Assembly: GCA_036674765.1 (NCBI GenBank)
Contig: JARVKI010000163.1
Coordinates: forward strand, 1-54,290
Length of the DNA stretch: 54,290 nt
Source: Seiridium cupressi
Lineage: Eukaryota; Ascomycota; Sordariomycetes; Amphisphaeriales; Sporocadaceae
Reading direction: 5' to 3'
Shown one piece after another: positions 32,414-43,916 of the stretch. Made by a program: the position numbers and the translations under genes. The notes under the pieces were generated by a model. It made no database searches. It had not been told where the DNA came from and saw only the letters and a list, made by a program, of their open reading frames with translations. Within the stretch, counting starts at the first letter, position 1. Each line of letters begins with the position of its first letter.

Positions 32414-35012
32414 CTGGACAGAGTGTATGACTTGGTTTAAATGTCCACGGTATGCAAAACAAGCGTAGATCGTGGCCCATTACTTCTCTATTTTCCAAGG
32501 GAGAGCTCAGGGATATTACAAGTTTCGTTTCGTCTGTGAACATGTGATGGGCAGAATATGGGAGGCACTGCTACTACTTGCGCGGGAGTTCGGCTATTCG
32601 GATAGGCTAGCTAGTCAGGGCTAGGCGTTAAGTAAAGAGCTTAATCAGCATGAAAGGCATGTCAACCTCGTCGTAAAAATCGCCCAATGAAAACAGGCCT
32701 TGAGGCCACAATCAGACGCCTCTCTAAAGGCAGGTAAATAGTGCCCCTTGAAGGCTAGTCTGCCGATTTGCGGCCCTTTGTTCCATTTCTCCCAATGGCC
32801 AGTGATTATCGCTTCTCGGGCTCATAGAAAGCCTCACGGCTTACGGTTGATCAGACAATGCATAACGAAGAGCCGCATGCACCGTCACAACCTATCCATG
32901 AACGTACTTGATGGTGTGGCAGAAGCACAGGGACTGGTTGTAGCCCATCCTAAGAGGCTGGGACTGCCACTCGAACCTCTCCCGTGGTCGGACACTGGAT
33001 AAGTGGCAGCGCCCGCATGGCTGTAACCCTGGACCTGAGCCTCCGGCAGCTACTCAAGGTACCAGGGAACAATGAGCAGTTGACAGAGTTCCATCTGCGA
33101 AGCCGTCCGGAGATTACCCCGTACCTTCGCTTCACTTGGCAGGCCGGCCATGCTGCATGGGGCCGGTTTGATCCTTCGATCACAGAGTCGAGCCATGTGT
33201 AAGAGTAGGCGCATCATAATGACGAGGATGAAGCTCGCTCCTACTGGCCTAAAGCACCTTCAGCTTGGATGATTGACTAAAGGAGACATAAGAATCATGA
33301 TACTCGGTCGAGAAATGTCGTCTACAGACATGATTGACAGGCGGAGCCGTATGAAATATGGTATGCAATCGGATGACTCGGACTCAGACCGTCCTATTTC
33401 TATTGGTAGGAAGCCATGTAGCCGACTACATGGGTGTCAGCACTACGGAGGAGGCTGCATGAAGACGGTGTGACAGAGAAATCTCGAAGTAACAGCATCT
33501 ATGACCCCGCGGGAACGGGCCGTCCCGAAGTTGTTCTGTCTTCGGATTGGTTGCTTAGAGCCTTAAGTTGAGCTCCGACTTCCGGATGATGACCGACGTC
33601 CGTCAGCCCTTTTGAATACCCGACTTCCGGATGGCGGCCGACCTCCAGACCGACTTCCGAGCATTTTGGCAGGGGCCGAAAGATCCTTATGCAGCGGCCA
33701 GCGGAGTTTTCCATCCGTAGATCCCAGCGAGCAATTTAGAAACATTTCCGAACGCAGCAATAAACATGCATGATCCCTATGAGGTTACTCAGACGACTTA
33801 TCCTGACGCTAAAGCACCATATCCTCCTACGTCAGCATCATGGTTATTGTCAACATTACGACACCAAAGTGCCCGGTGACCAAGCACGGAGGGAAAGATG
33901 TGCATGTCCTGCCAGTAAAGGAAACGGACGCGCAGAGAAATGCATGAACCAAACACCATCATGGATGCAGACAAGCAGAATCCATTTTGCCGAGGTTGCC
34001 GTGATAGTGCGATGAATGTCAACCTTGCTCTCGGCGTACCACACAAACAGGGAACATTCAAGCTTTCGATCGGTACAACATGCAAACATGGCTGACTGCT
34101 TGATCTGCTGCGTGACCCCATGGATCCAAAGAATATGGAGCAGGTCAGATTCCTCTACGACGAGAACATGCCACATGGCAGGCAAACAAGCATGGGAGTC
34201 CTATGCAGATGTTTTATACGAAAAGTAAAAGAAGCGAAAAAAGAGCCTCGAGAAAAGACCAGAAAGGAATATGAGAGAAAGTAACTCAAAAAAAACCGTA
34301 TATCACGATACTCTCGAACCGAAGCCGCCAAGGATAGTAGTTCAGCAAGGTGAAAAAGCAAGTAGTTAACCAGCTCAGCCAAGCAACCTAGCAAGTGAAG
34401 GCGAAAATCAAAGATGTTATCGGCACTGATACAGCTTAGATTTCTGTTTTCCACACCAAAGTGACTCATAGTCTGATAAACCGCGCCAGAGCTATCACTG
34501 CTGGCATGGTTGTAATATTGACTGAAGATTGAACACGATAGTTTTCTTTTTTCGTATAAATCATGGCAGTCATGTCCCCGGACAGCATTGTACGTTGCAC
34601 CAAGACTCGTGTCCGCTTCTTAGGGCACATAATCTGGTGTTTTCGATCACAAAGCGCATTCGGAAATAATAACATACCTGTAAATTCGCCAGCACGATGA
34701 GCCGTGGAGATCAATTGGCTCTCTCATCCTTTTATCTTCGTCCTCGCTTTTACCGTCTTCACATGCTAAATTATGTAGGGGTCTCTTAAAGTGGTTCGAT
34801 CCCACAACATGCTTATCAATTTTGAATAAGATCATGCCTTTTAACGTTATATAAGCATTGAGACTCTGGTGATTGTCATATATACTTTAAATACATCGAG
34901 CTATTAGTGGGTAAGAACAGAACAAGACCATACTTGATATGCTAAGATGAAGTGCGCTGTTAAGAGAGCTAAAGATCCATCCTCAAACATACCAATCGCC
35001 TTCCCTCGCCTT
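32414..35012. other. Long gene-poor stretch
   Basis: About 2.6 kb with only motif-free reading frames. A degenerate short repeat is present at 33575-33660. I see no transposase, reverse transcriptase or RNA gene. A plus-strand frame at 32984-33202 has fairly normal protein composition (SLRQLLKVPGNNEQ, RPEITPYLRF) but no recognised domain; it could be a relic. Confidence 0.4.
33575..33660. repeat. Degenerate direct repeat CCGACTTCCGGATG
   Basis: The 14-mer CCGACTTCCGGATG occurs at 33575-33588 and 33620-33633, and a shorter copy CCGACTTCCGA at 33650-33660. Spacing is 45 and 30 bases. It contains the inner palindrome TCCGGA. Possibly the remains of a minisatellite or a small transposon end. Confidence 0.45.
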
Positions 35013-36899
35013 TTAAACATTATCCCCATCGGCGGCAAAACTTAGATGCCCCACCGACTGCGGAAATTTATCATATCGAGTGTACCACCCAGGCCGCATT
35101 TCTATCTTAATCCATTTGTTACGGATTCGGGATATCATCGGTCGTCGATTAGCCATATTTCGCTCTTCCTCAACAGACACGCTGCCGCTCATTAGCCGGC
35201 ACATCTCATCATTGTCTTGTTTGGTGAGCCTGTCCAACCTTGCAGTACTTTCGTCCCATTTTGTACGGTCTGGACCTTGCACGCTCCGAGAGGTGCTCCA
35301 GTAGCCAAATCTAGTATTGACCGTTTCGGGATCGCGATAAACTTACTTCCATAATAAACTATGAAATTACAAGAGACACGCTTCCAACCACGGTAGCATT
35401 GCCTGAAGGTCGGAGGAGGCGAGTGATGACTGGGGCTAGAGACGTGAGGATGAAGATGCTAAAACAGAAAAGTATCCCCGCGACCGACAACCCACCGCGA
35501 TAGACATATCCGGCTGTAGTGGCTGATTCCGAATTGAATCGAAGATACTCGAATAGAATAGACTATTATCTTATGAGCACCTAGCCATTATCAATGACAT
35601 AGTATCGCACTCCCATCGGTGATGGTAATAGAAAAAGAGTTCGATAGCATCCAGTGAGGGATTATGCTTCCGGCGACGAGTAAAGTGCCATATCTGTAAG
35701 GCAACTGTAGCCGGTAGTTTGAGGACCCCAATCTGCTGTTTTCTTTCGCGAGTCAATAGGTCCTTACACTTGCAAGAGTATATACCACTGCCCACCGTGG
35801 TTCAGTTACTCTAAGCTCCCTGGATCTGGTACTAAGTAGAGGCCGTTCTGTTCAGTTGCATTCTTCTAAATAGGCTAGCAACGATAAGCTGGGGGCTGTT
35901 GACGACCAAAACTCCACAGAGAATATTATTCGCTATATGGTGAGAATATGCGTCTCCGCCACTTCCGACTGTGACTTGTAATGAGGTACTGCATGGATTA
36001 TGCAAGCTAGTGCACCTTTCGATGAGTAGGCAGCCATAGCGCATTGTGTGCTGAACCATAAGTTGTTCGTGGCTTCGCTGGGGACGATCGAATTCCATGG
36101 CTCAATGATATGCTTGTCTTCGTGGGGTGAGCTCGCCCAGATGATTCGCGTTGTCCAGCAACTAGGCTTATCAGTTAGGATTACAAGATTTCTCGTGTCT
36201 CAAACCAGAACACGCCGCTGGATAATTGGCTCTGCACTGCACGGCTGAAATTTCGCTCCATTTTGCAGCTCGAACCGCAGACTCTGATATGTTGATTGGT
36301 ATCGCTGAATTAGGATCAAGATAAGATACATAGTTACTTGTGGGTAGTTGGAACAACTAGGCCGCCTTTACCATTAAGATTGTCATCCGGCATGGTCATT
36401 GATGCGCCTGGCCTAATACACGGACCACCATTGAGGAAGGCCTGTGTGGCAATTGTTACATGATAACTGCCGCCCCTATTATAAGTCTGGAAAACAGTGC
36501 TGTTAAATAGTAGATGACTGGGTATAGAGCTCAGGAATAACATTGACCAACAGAAGGTCTTGAATCTAGATACTCGAAATGCATTACGCTGAGAAGGAAT
36601 GCTAATGTCGAGCCGGAATAATTTCTTCCTTGGAGGGGTATGTAGAATCTGCATAAAGAACTTCGAATTAGAAGAGGCCAAGATTGAGGTTGAGAAGATA
36701 TTGATTATCAAATGTGCGCTATATTGAAATGGCTTGTACTTCCTGTTCCATAGTCGCCAGAAAAGAACAGCAGTGATTTGTTGAGACACCTAGCCCTGAC
36801 TGCGGCGGCAATGCACAGAGGGATAGAGGTGAGTATAACGATGCTGATGATAATCGTGCCCACGATAGCAGCATGTCGCCAATTGACAGTCTTGAACAT
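35013..36899 (-). pseudogene. Decayed DUF6536 fungal membrane-protein gene
   Basis: Minus-strand pieces in successive frames follow the order of this family. At 36899-36715: VNWRHAAIVGTIIISIVILTS, a first membrane helix. Then a frame change to HLIINIFSTSILASSN, LDISIPSQRNAFRVSR, SMLFLSSIPSHLLFNSTVF, the core of DUF6536. A third frame at 36356-36171 reads ESAVRAAKWSEISAVQCRANY. Near 35950-35850: NSPQLIVASLF. Around 35720-35610: LQLPYRYGTLLVAGSIIPHWMLS. Around 35500-35400: a helix with AGILFCFSIFILTSLAP. The end is VGHLSFAADGDNV at 35060-35013. Family members are large multi-pass proteins of unknown function. Several frameshifts and stops make it a pseudogene; a spliced but intact gene is unlikely because breaks fall inside conserved helices. 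Confidence 0.65.
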
Positions 36900-37982
36900 C
36901 GAACATCAAGCGTAAACGTTCCCATCTCAACCCGTCTTGAGGCTGCTGCAACTCCTATACACATTGAAAGAAAAGCGTATGCAGCTTTGCTTGTAATTCG
37001 CTCTCTGGTGGCAGGGTGGCTGGAAGAGATGGAATAGTGTTGACATTCATTGGGGCGCTTTAAGTCTATTTTTGATATAAATATACCACTTGTTGGGCTC
37101 CATCTCGATTTTCTGCCCCTTCCTCCGTCCCCTTCGACAAGCCAAATGCAGTACCAGGCTTTTGCTCAAGTGCGACTCCAGCAGCGCACTTTGTCAGGCT
37201 AGAGAACTGCGCCTGTTAGGGAGGTAGATAATGCCAAGTTCTAAACACGGCCTTTTCAATCAATTGCGTGTTTCACAGCATAAACCATCCGGCGGGAAGA
37301 GCCGACAAAGCCGGGTGAATAGATATCGTCATATGCGGTGTTACCATATTAAAAGACCCTGTGCCTTTCAGAGTAGGATTGCTTCCACGCCGCACACGGC
37401 GCCGTGTCCAATCTATAATTTGAGGGAAAGGTAGGATTGTGCCTGCAAGGCGTGCGCATGGTCAGATTTGAAAAGACACAGTAAAAGTCGCAAGAGCTCT
37501 TGCGGATAAACAGAGTCCGCAAAGTACAGTGATTCATACTATCGGGTAGACACATACTCCCTGGGCACTAGGATGGATGTGTCACCGCGGTCACGCCTTT
37601 GCTTAAGCACCTAAAATAAATACCAAAACTACGTCCTATGAAACCAATGCTGAATGTCAATTGGTCGCATATTATTACTACTATACAGTGGGGCTCTTTG
37701 GCATCTGCTCGATTCTATATAGTATGTTATTGGCGACTCTGCGTGACAAGTTTTCGTCTCAAACCGATCTTTAAAAGGACATTGCTCTACTCCGGGTAGC
37801 CTAGATTCAGTCAATGATAACGCTAAGCTTCAATCGCCAAAGGCTCTACTTAGAAAGGGGGGGTCTGAAGTGTGGTGTAAAAGGATGGATTTCAGCTCCT
37901 CCTCCTCCGAGGGAGCTGCGTTATCTATTTATCTATCTGTGGCTGGCTGCTGTGGCAGCTGTGGCTTCCTCTATATACACGT

Positions 37983-38000
37983 GACCCAGGTCCCTGGGTC
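37983..38000. repeat. Perfect 8-bp inverted repeat
   Basis: GACCCAGG, a two-base spacer, then CCTGGGTC. It lies 45 bases before the telomere-like tract, in a stretch of simple-sequence DNA. It may be part of a transposon end. Confidence 0.45.
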
Positions 38001-38043
38001 CCTCTTACTATCGCATCACTGCTGCTGATTTTACATACGCTGC

Positions 38044-38070
38044 TCAGGGTTAGGGTTAGCCTAGGGTTAA
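38044..38070 (+). repeat. Short interstitial telomere-like tract
   Basis: The bases read CAGGGTTAGGGTTAGCC and then TAGGGTTA: two exact TTAGGG units and a third degenerate one. TTAGGG is the telomere repeat of filamentous ascomycetes. With so few copies it could be a chance match, an end-repair scar or a transposon tail. Confidence 0.5.
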
Positions 38071-38213
38071 ATGAATAAGTTTTATTAAAACACTCTCCGA
38101 ACAACTTTGATCTATATTCTAATCTACTCAAAATTACATCTATTGTTGGTTCCACTCGTATACATATTCAGTTTGGAAGACCTAAATTACAATTTAGGCA
38201 TTCCTAAAAGGCT

Positions 38214-38745
38214 TCAGCGAATATGTTCTAGCTCCCAGAACCAATATTCCCACCTACCTCTCTCGTGGTGGTTCAGGGCAATGCATAAGTCAAGAAAATA
38301 TGGAGCTTTGGGTGTCATCCTGGCATTGGGGTCGATGGCCCGGAACACAAACTCAATATTGCGCAGGCCGCCAAGAGCTTCCGGCCACATGTGCCTCGTG
38401 ACGAATATGGAGACATCCAGGCGCGTTGTTGTGTCATTGGACACAGAAGGTGAAGTCGAAAGATTCAGGCGATGACCGCAAGAGGATCCAGTCCGGTCGT
38501 CTTGGTTCCAGCCTCAGATTTGCGCCGGAGACGAGGTCTGCTAAACTATATGCGCTGTCTGATATCCCTCGGTAAGTTAAGAATATTGTGCATGGTGTCT
38601 CTGGACTTGCCGGGTGGATTATTCCTAGCTGAGGACACACGAGATGCATAGTACGGAAATGCTCATTTCTCTGGGGAAGGAAATTGTGTTGTGATGAGTT
38701 CTGAAGATGTGACAGCTTAAATTTGGCAGAGATTCGCTTGCCCAT
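38214..38745 (-). pseudogene. Orphan hypothetical gene, two frames
   Basis: From an ATG at 38745 one frame reads to 38434 (GKRISAKFKLSHL, LTYRGISDSAYSLADLV, RRPDWILLRSSPESFDFTF). A second frame takes over at the same place and reads VSNDTTTRLDVSIFVTRHMW, IEFVFRAIDPNARMTPKAPY, LDLCIALNHHERGRWEYW to a stop at 38214. The join TTCTGTGTCC is a single-base shift, and the text on either side looks like one continuous protein of about 175 residues. No family is recognised. It could be a broken gene or contain a sequencing error. Confidence 0.4.
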
Positions 38746-38748
38746 CAC

Positions 38749-40891
38749 TTGGCTGTATTCTGGTGGCGGCCAGCAATTTGGTGGACGTTTGGTTAGGCTC
38801 GGGATGGTAGCCTGCTTGGTTTGTTGCAGCTGTGTTTGTCACTCCTGAGTTCGGGAAACCGAGGGCATGTGCCTGTGATTACAATGAGTCTGCCCAGGCC
38901 GACTTGCAATACTGCCCTAGGTTAGGTTACATTGGTGACATGACGGATGGCTCCGCCGAAGCTTCGGATGTGCCAGCCTGAATGACAGGCGATTAGTCGA
39001 TGATCATGGATGAACCTAAGGCCGTGTTCTCTGGTGCCAATTCGTTGAAGCGGCCACGGTTCCCACGTTCGTCGATGTAAATCCAAACTCACGATTTAAT
39101 TGCAGCAGCTGTAGACAATACAAGGATGCCGCAATGATCAACATGATGGTACTACAAAGTATTTTCTACCTCATTCCTATAACCTTTCTTCTTCATTATG
39201 TGGCGTCATCCTCTATAGTATATTGCAATAGTAGGATACTAGGAGATTCCCCCCAACGCGCCATATAATGCCATCCACAGACCTCCGGCCTATCGGCGTG
39301 GCTTATTCTGACTCGAGTTCCTAATTTACTCATAATCTTGTTCTATTTTGCCTCACCTCCCGTCTTACATATGTGCCGTACTCATACCTTCTAAGTCGTG
39401 AGTCATGACGTAAAGCTCTCTCACTGCCCCTTTAAATTTCACTACACTTACTGACTTCTGTCATCTCAACACTCACAAATTCCCTCAGGCTGAGACTATG
39501 GGGCTCTCTTCTAATTTTACATCATCTTACGATTTTGGTGTATTGTATGGAGCATCGATCTGTCATGATCGTCAACATGCGCATCAGAAGTCATATGGCA
39601 ACACATCTGCGTCCAGGATTTTCATGCATCCATTGGGACAGAACGCTCGTTAAATGATCACCTGCATCGACACAAGCTTCCCTGGGTCGCATTTTGTCGT
39701 GGGCATTGATTAGGTTCGGGTTGGCGCGTGAGTTGACACATGAGAAACATGCAGGATTGCAGCGTGCCACTCCCGGCGAAGTAGACAACGTTTATGATAC
39801 TTCGCAGCAGCTGTGGCTGGTATTCCTGAGGAGAATTGTTTCCATATGGATCTCTTAGATTCTCTAGAAGACGCATGAAAATCGATCGACGGGCGGCAAC
39901 TCTGCTCTCTGCCAGCATTGTAGCTTGTGATGTGGGATGGTGCAGGCGTCAAGGCAAGGCACCCGAATACGAGGTAGTTTTGCATGAATGCTGTCGAAGC
40001 GGCTATCACGGTAGGATATCCTCAAGATGCGGCTTGTAGGTGTCGAATTAGTATTCCTTGGGAGCTGAACCTTTCTGCAGCTTTATGGACTTTGTTGATC
40101 ACTCCCGGTCATACCTGCAAGTCTTCCTTTGAGTGCGGGACAACGACGAAAACAGCCACTGAAGAGCATGGGTTGGGGTGAAACACGAACCTATGTGCTT
40201 CCGACTATGAATTTATTACCTCTGACTTCCCTTACTGACAACTGACTAGTCATATATGTGTGTATCTTGGTGTCATGGATATACAGGATATGTTACAGAT
40301 ACGGAAGGCTCATCAGTAGCTCATTACGATTAAAGATGTGGGTGAGCTAATCCTGCTTGGTCTGCCCCTCTGCGGCTGTAACCGACGCTATCTCCCTGTG
40401 TGGGGTTGGCGTGCAATAGGAATGCAAAGGTTCATTTCAGTCCAGTTCAGCTGCCCAGAGTGTATGTGGGCGCGACGCCATTGGGGGAATAGGCTACCAG
40501 TAGCGGCTCCAGGGCGAGCTGAGTTCCCGCCTAAACCCTGGTGCGTAGGGAGGCTCAACGCTATTGCACGGTCTAGACACATGTCGTTGGCATTCCACCT
40601 ATCAATTTGCCCAGTCGCAGGTCTCAGAGTTTGACCCGGCGCAAGCTGATGCCACTTAGACTACCGGAATGTGTTGAGAGTGCTTCGTGAGGGAGATATT
40701 CAGCACGCCACTAGGTTGGTCGTTGTTCTAGTTTCTGAAGTTAAAGGGTTCTCAAGAGCCGACTCCCTTGAGAGAAGCCTCTTCTTTGAATTATATAAGG
40801 TGGATGGTCCGCCCATTATGTACTCTCGCATGATCAAACTGTGCAACACTCAATCCTGAAACACACTTGACTACTAAAATCTGCGTTAACA
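38749..40891. other. Gene-poor stretch upstream of the L-amino-acid oxidase
   Basis: About 2.1 kb with no motif-bearing frame. A TATA-like TTATATAAGG at about 40790-40799, close to 100 bases before the oxidase ATG, is the one promoter-like element. Confidence 0.45.
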
Positions 40892-43365
40892 ATGGAAGAT
40901 ATTGAAGTTCCGCGTGCCCCCGGGGCTGATAGTTACAAGTACGAGTGGGCGCGATACGTTGCTCGCCGCACACTTGACGAGGATCTTGAGAACTTGAAGG
41001 TTCGCATAGAGGTAGCCAATGCCGCGGAAGGCATTTCTATCCCTCAACTCCAGCTTGGGAAAGATGCTTCAGTTCGCGATGTCGTTCGTGCAGCCCAAGA
41101 TGTCACCGGTCCCGGTGTTGTACCTCCAGCACAAGGCAAGTTCAAGATTGCTATTGTGGGAGCCGGCGTGGCAGGGCTATTTACTGCCATGATCCTCGAT
41201 TGGCTCAACAAGCAATTTGAGGATTCTGGGTCCCTGAAAATTGACTACGACATTATGGAGGCAGCCGAAGAGGACAGACTGGGCGGAAGACTGTATACTC
41301 ATTACTTCTCCGAGCTCTCACCGGAGGACAAGTCTAGCGGGAAGATCAATCATGACTACTACGACGTCGGCGCAATGCGTTTCCCCAAGAACGACATCAT
41401 GAGCAGGTAAGCCGTCTGGCATGCCATCCCCGAATGTCAACAGCTGATCTCGTACAGGACTTTCGAGTTGTTCACTCTGCTGGGTCTCAACGAGAATCAA
41501 CCTGGAGGTCTGATTCCCTACTACCTAGCTGACAATGCCAATGATAAGAAGGGCGTTTGCCCATCGTATTTCAACGATGTGCACCAGGTTGGCAACATAT
41601 GGAAACCGGAAATGGAAGCCGACCCGTACAAACTAAACGCCGGATTGCCGGATGGAGCACAAATATCACAAGAGTATGTGCACCATTTTCGGAATTCTTT
41701 AGAGTTTCCTGCTAATGACAATCACGGTAGCGTTCTCAAGGAGAATCCGTCGACCATTGTGTCAAAAGCCCTGCAACCCTTCATTACTGAGTTCAAGAGA
41801 CTTCATCAGGAACGCAAGGATGCGAAGAAGAATTCCACAGCAGAGGAAGAGAGACAGACTGGTTTCTGGAAGTTCCTCATGGCTGCTGATAACATGAGTG
41901 TACGCCAGTTCCTGTCATCGTAAGTCAAATCATTCGTTGATCCGATTGTCAGACTGACGGAGAATCACAGGGGCAAAAACGAGTATCCCATTCCCCACGG
42001 TCCGGAATACAACTATAACACAATTGAGTGGCTGGAGACCGCCACATAGTGAGTTAATAAACAGTTTTCTTTCTTGAGCCTGGCTAATATCCCCAGTGGT
42101 ACTGGTTGGTACGATCAGTCACTTAGCGAGGCAGTTCTGGAAGAGCTCGACTTCGACACTGATCCAAATTCGAAGGAGCAGTTGTGGTGGTGCGTCGAAG
42201 GCGGCACTCAAAAGATTGCGAGATTAATGAAGGACAAAATCGCAAAGCCTGTGCAGTTCGGCAAGCAGGTGGTCTCAATCAACGCCCATGTCGACGAGCG
42301 CGCGGATCCACACATGTCCCAGTAACACTCGACATCCAAAAGATCGACTCCACGACCAAGCAACCCGTCAGCCACCGACGCAAGGACTATTTCGCCGTCT
42401 TCAACTCGACTACTCTTGCTGCACTTCAGCGGATGGACCTGCACAATGCGGGCTTGCTGTGGGGTACCAAGCAAGCAATCCGTGCTCTTGGTTATGGTGC
42501 ATCGTGCAAGGCCGCCATCAAATTCAAGACCCCTTGGTGGCAGATTTATCCGTACAACATCAACTTGGGTGGTGTCTCTCGCACAGATCTTCCACTGCGT
42601 GTTTGCGTCTATCCCTCGTACAACATCGAGAAACACGAGGGAAAGAATTGGAGGAAGGACAAGCCCGCTGTGCTTTTGTGCTCCTACACGTGGGGCCAGG
42701 ATGCGCAACGAATTGGCTCCTTAATCTCACCAGACACTCCCAAGAACGAGGAGCAGCTCAAGTCGTTGTTGCTGCGTAATATTGCCTTGCTGCACGCGAA
42801 CGGAGAAGGCGACCATCCTGACTACGATAGTCTCCTGGAGTTCTTGGAGGATCAATACGAGACGCATCATGCGTGGGATTGGTATAGAGATGAGCACATG
42901 TCGGGCGCCTTTGCCTACTTCGGCCCAGGCCAGTTCTCCAACATGTGGCAGGAGATCATCAAGCCCAACGCGTTCGGTCAGCTCTACCTCGTCGGAGAAG
43001 CTGCCTCATCACATCACGCCTGGATTGTTGGTGCTCTTGAAAGTGTCGTCCGTGCCGTCTTCGTTATGTTCGAAGGACTTCAGTCAAATGACCCGGGTTT
43101 CGAACCATACACTCAGGCAATGAACCTACTCAGGCATGGCACAAAGGCTGCCAAGTACGACAGCAAGGCTCCCCAAGAGCCCAAGCTACCGTTCTGGCCC
43201 CTACCTTCGGAGATGCCCGAACGCCAGAAAGATACCAAGAAGGGTGAGAAGCAGGCTGACCTTGCTGACCAAAATCTACCTTTGACTTATGCTGCTGCTG
43301 TTGCTGCGTTGAGCTTGGTGGAATGCTATTTCGAGCTGGTCGTCCCTACTTTGGGAAAGGTTTAG
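40892..43365 (+). pseudogene. L-amino-acid oxidase (flavin amine oxidase) with a frameshift
   Basis: Exons 40892-41406, 41458-41919, 41971-42048 and 42097-43365 join at canonical sites. The protein shows the FAD motif IAIVGAGVAGLFTAMIL after a 90-residue leader, EAAEEDRLGGRLYTH, the segment YDVGAMRFPK that faces the flavin in L-amino-acid oxidases, NMWQEIIKPNAFGQLYLVGEA and HHAWIVGALESVVRAV at the C-terminal FAD contact. Within the last exon the frame used up to VVSINAHVDERADPHM (stop at 42323-42325) must change to the frame that continues with VTLDIQKIDSTT; one base lost or two gained at about 42308-42318 explains it. Only that point is bad, so a sequencing error or a young pseudogene are both possible. 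The enzyme would deaminate amino acids to keto acids, ammonia and hydrogen peroxide. Confidence 0.8.
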
Positions 43366-43916
43366 CTGCAAGAGCTAAGCCGAATGAAATTAACTGTGGA
43401 TAACATGAATCCGTGCGTTGCAAAGTTTAATCGACATTTGTTCGTGTTCGGTAGTTCAGTTCAATGTGTTCGATGGAAGCCGAGTGCCTGGCCAGCAATA
43501 GACTTGCCTCCGCAGTGATTTCGATGCTGTTAACGTCCGTCGCATGCTTTAGGGCTGTTGTGGCTACGAACTGCCGTGCTTTCCTTATTTCCCGCCAAGA
43601 CTTGAGCCGGTCCAGGCCCGAGAATGGAGCCGTCTCGTCGACAAGGCCTAGCGTCCGGCCCCGGGCCCAGCCAATTGTACACGCAGCAAATGCATTCATC
43701 TTGAAAACAAGCAAATGCCAAGCGCCACGTTAGTATTTCTGATACGATAAAGGAGAAGGTGCGTGGAGAGTTCCCGACATAATTCTCGACTTAATTTGGA
43801 CATTCACCGCCTCGAGTATGCTTCGTCAGCTCACACAATTTCTTTATTTACCTCGTATCCCCCGATTAAACGAATGGCGGACTCATTATATCCTTTTTCA
43901 CCAACAGATATTGATC
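43366..43916. other. Intergenic between the oxidase and the MFS gene
   Basis: 550 bases in tandem arrangement. No separate gene. The shadow frames here carry no motif. Confidence 0.45.

Larger units (their letters stand above)
36965..38213. other. Intergenic with telomere-like motif and hairpin
   Basis: No gene supported. Near its right end are a run of simple sequence (CTCCTCCTCCTCC, TATCTATTTATCTATC at about 37895-37937), a perfect hairpin and a TTAGGG-like tract, described separately. Confidence 0.45.

Noticed and set aside
42208..42708. Long minus-strand frame inside the L-amino-acid oxidase gene
   Set aside because: Shadow of a well-supported coding exon on the other strand.
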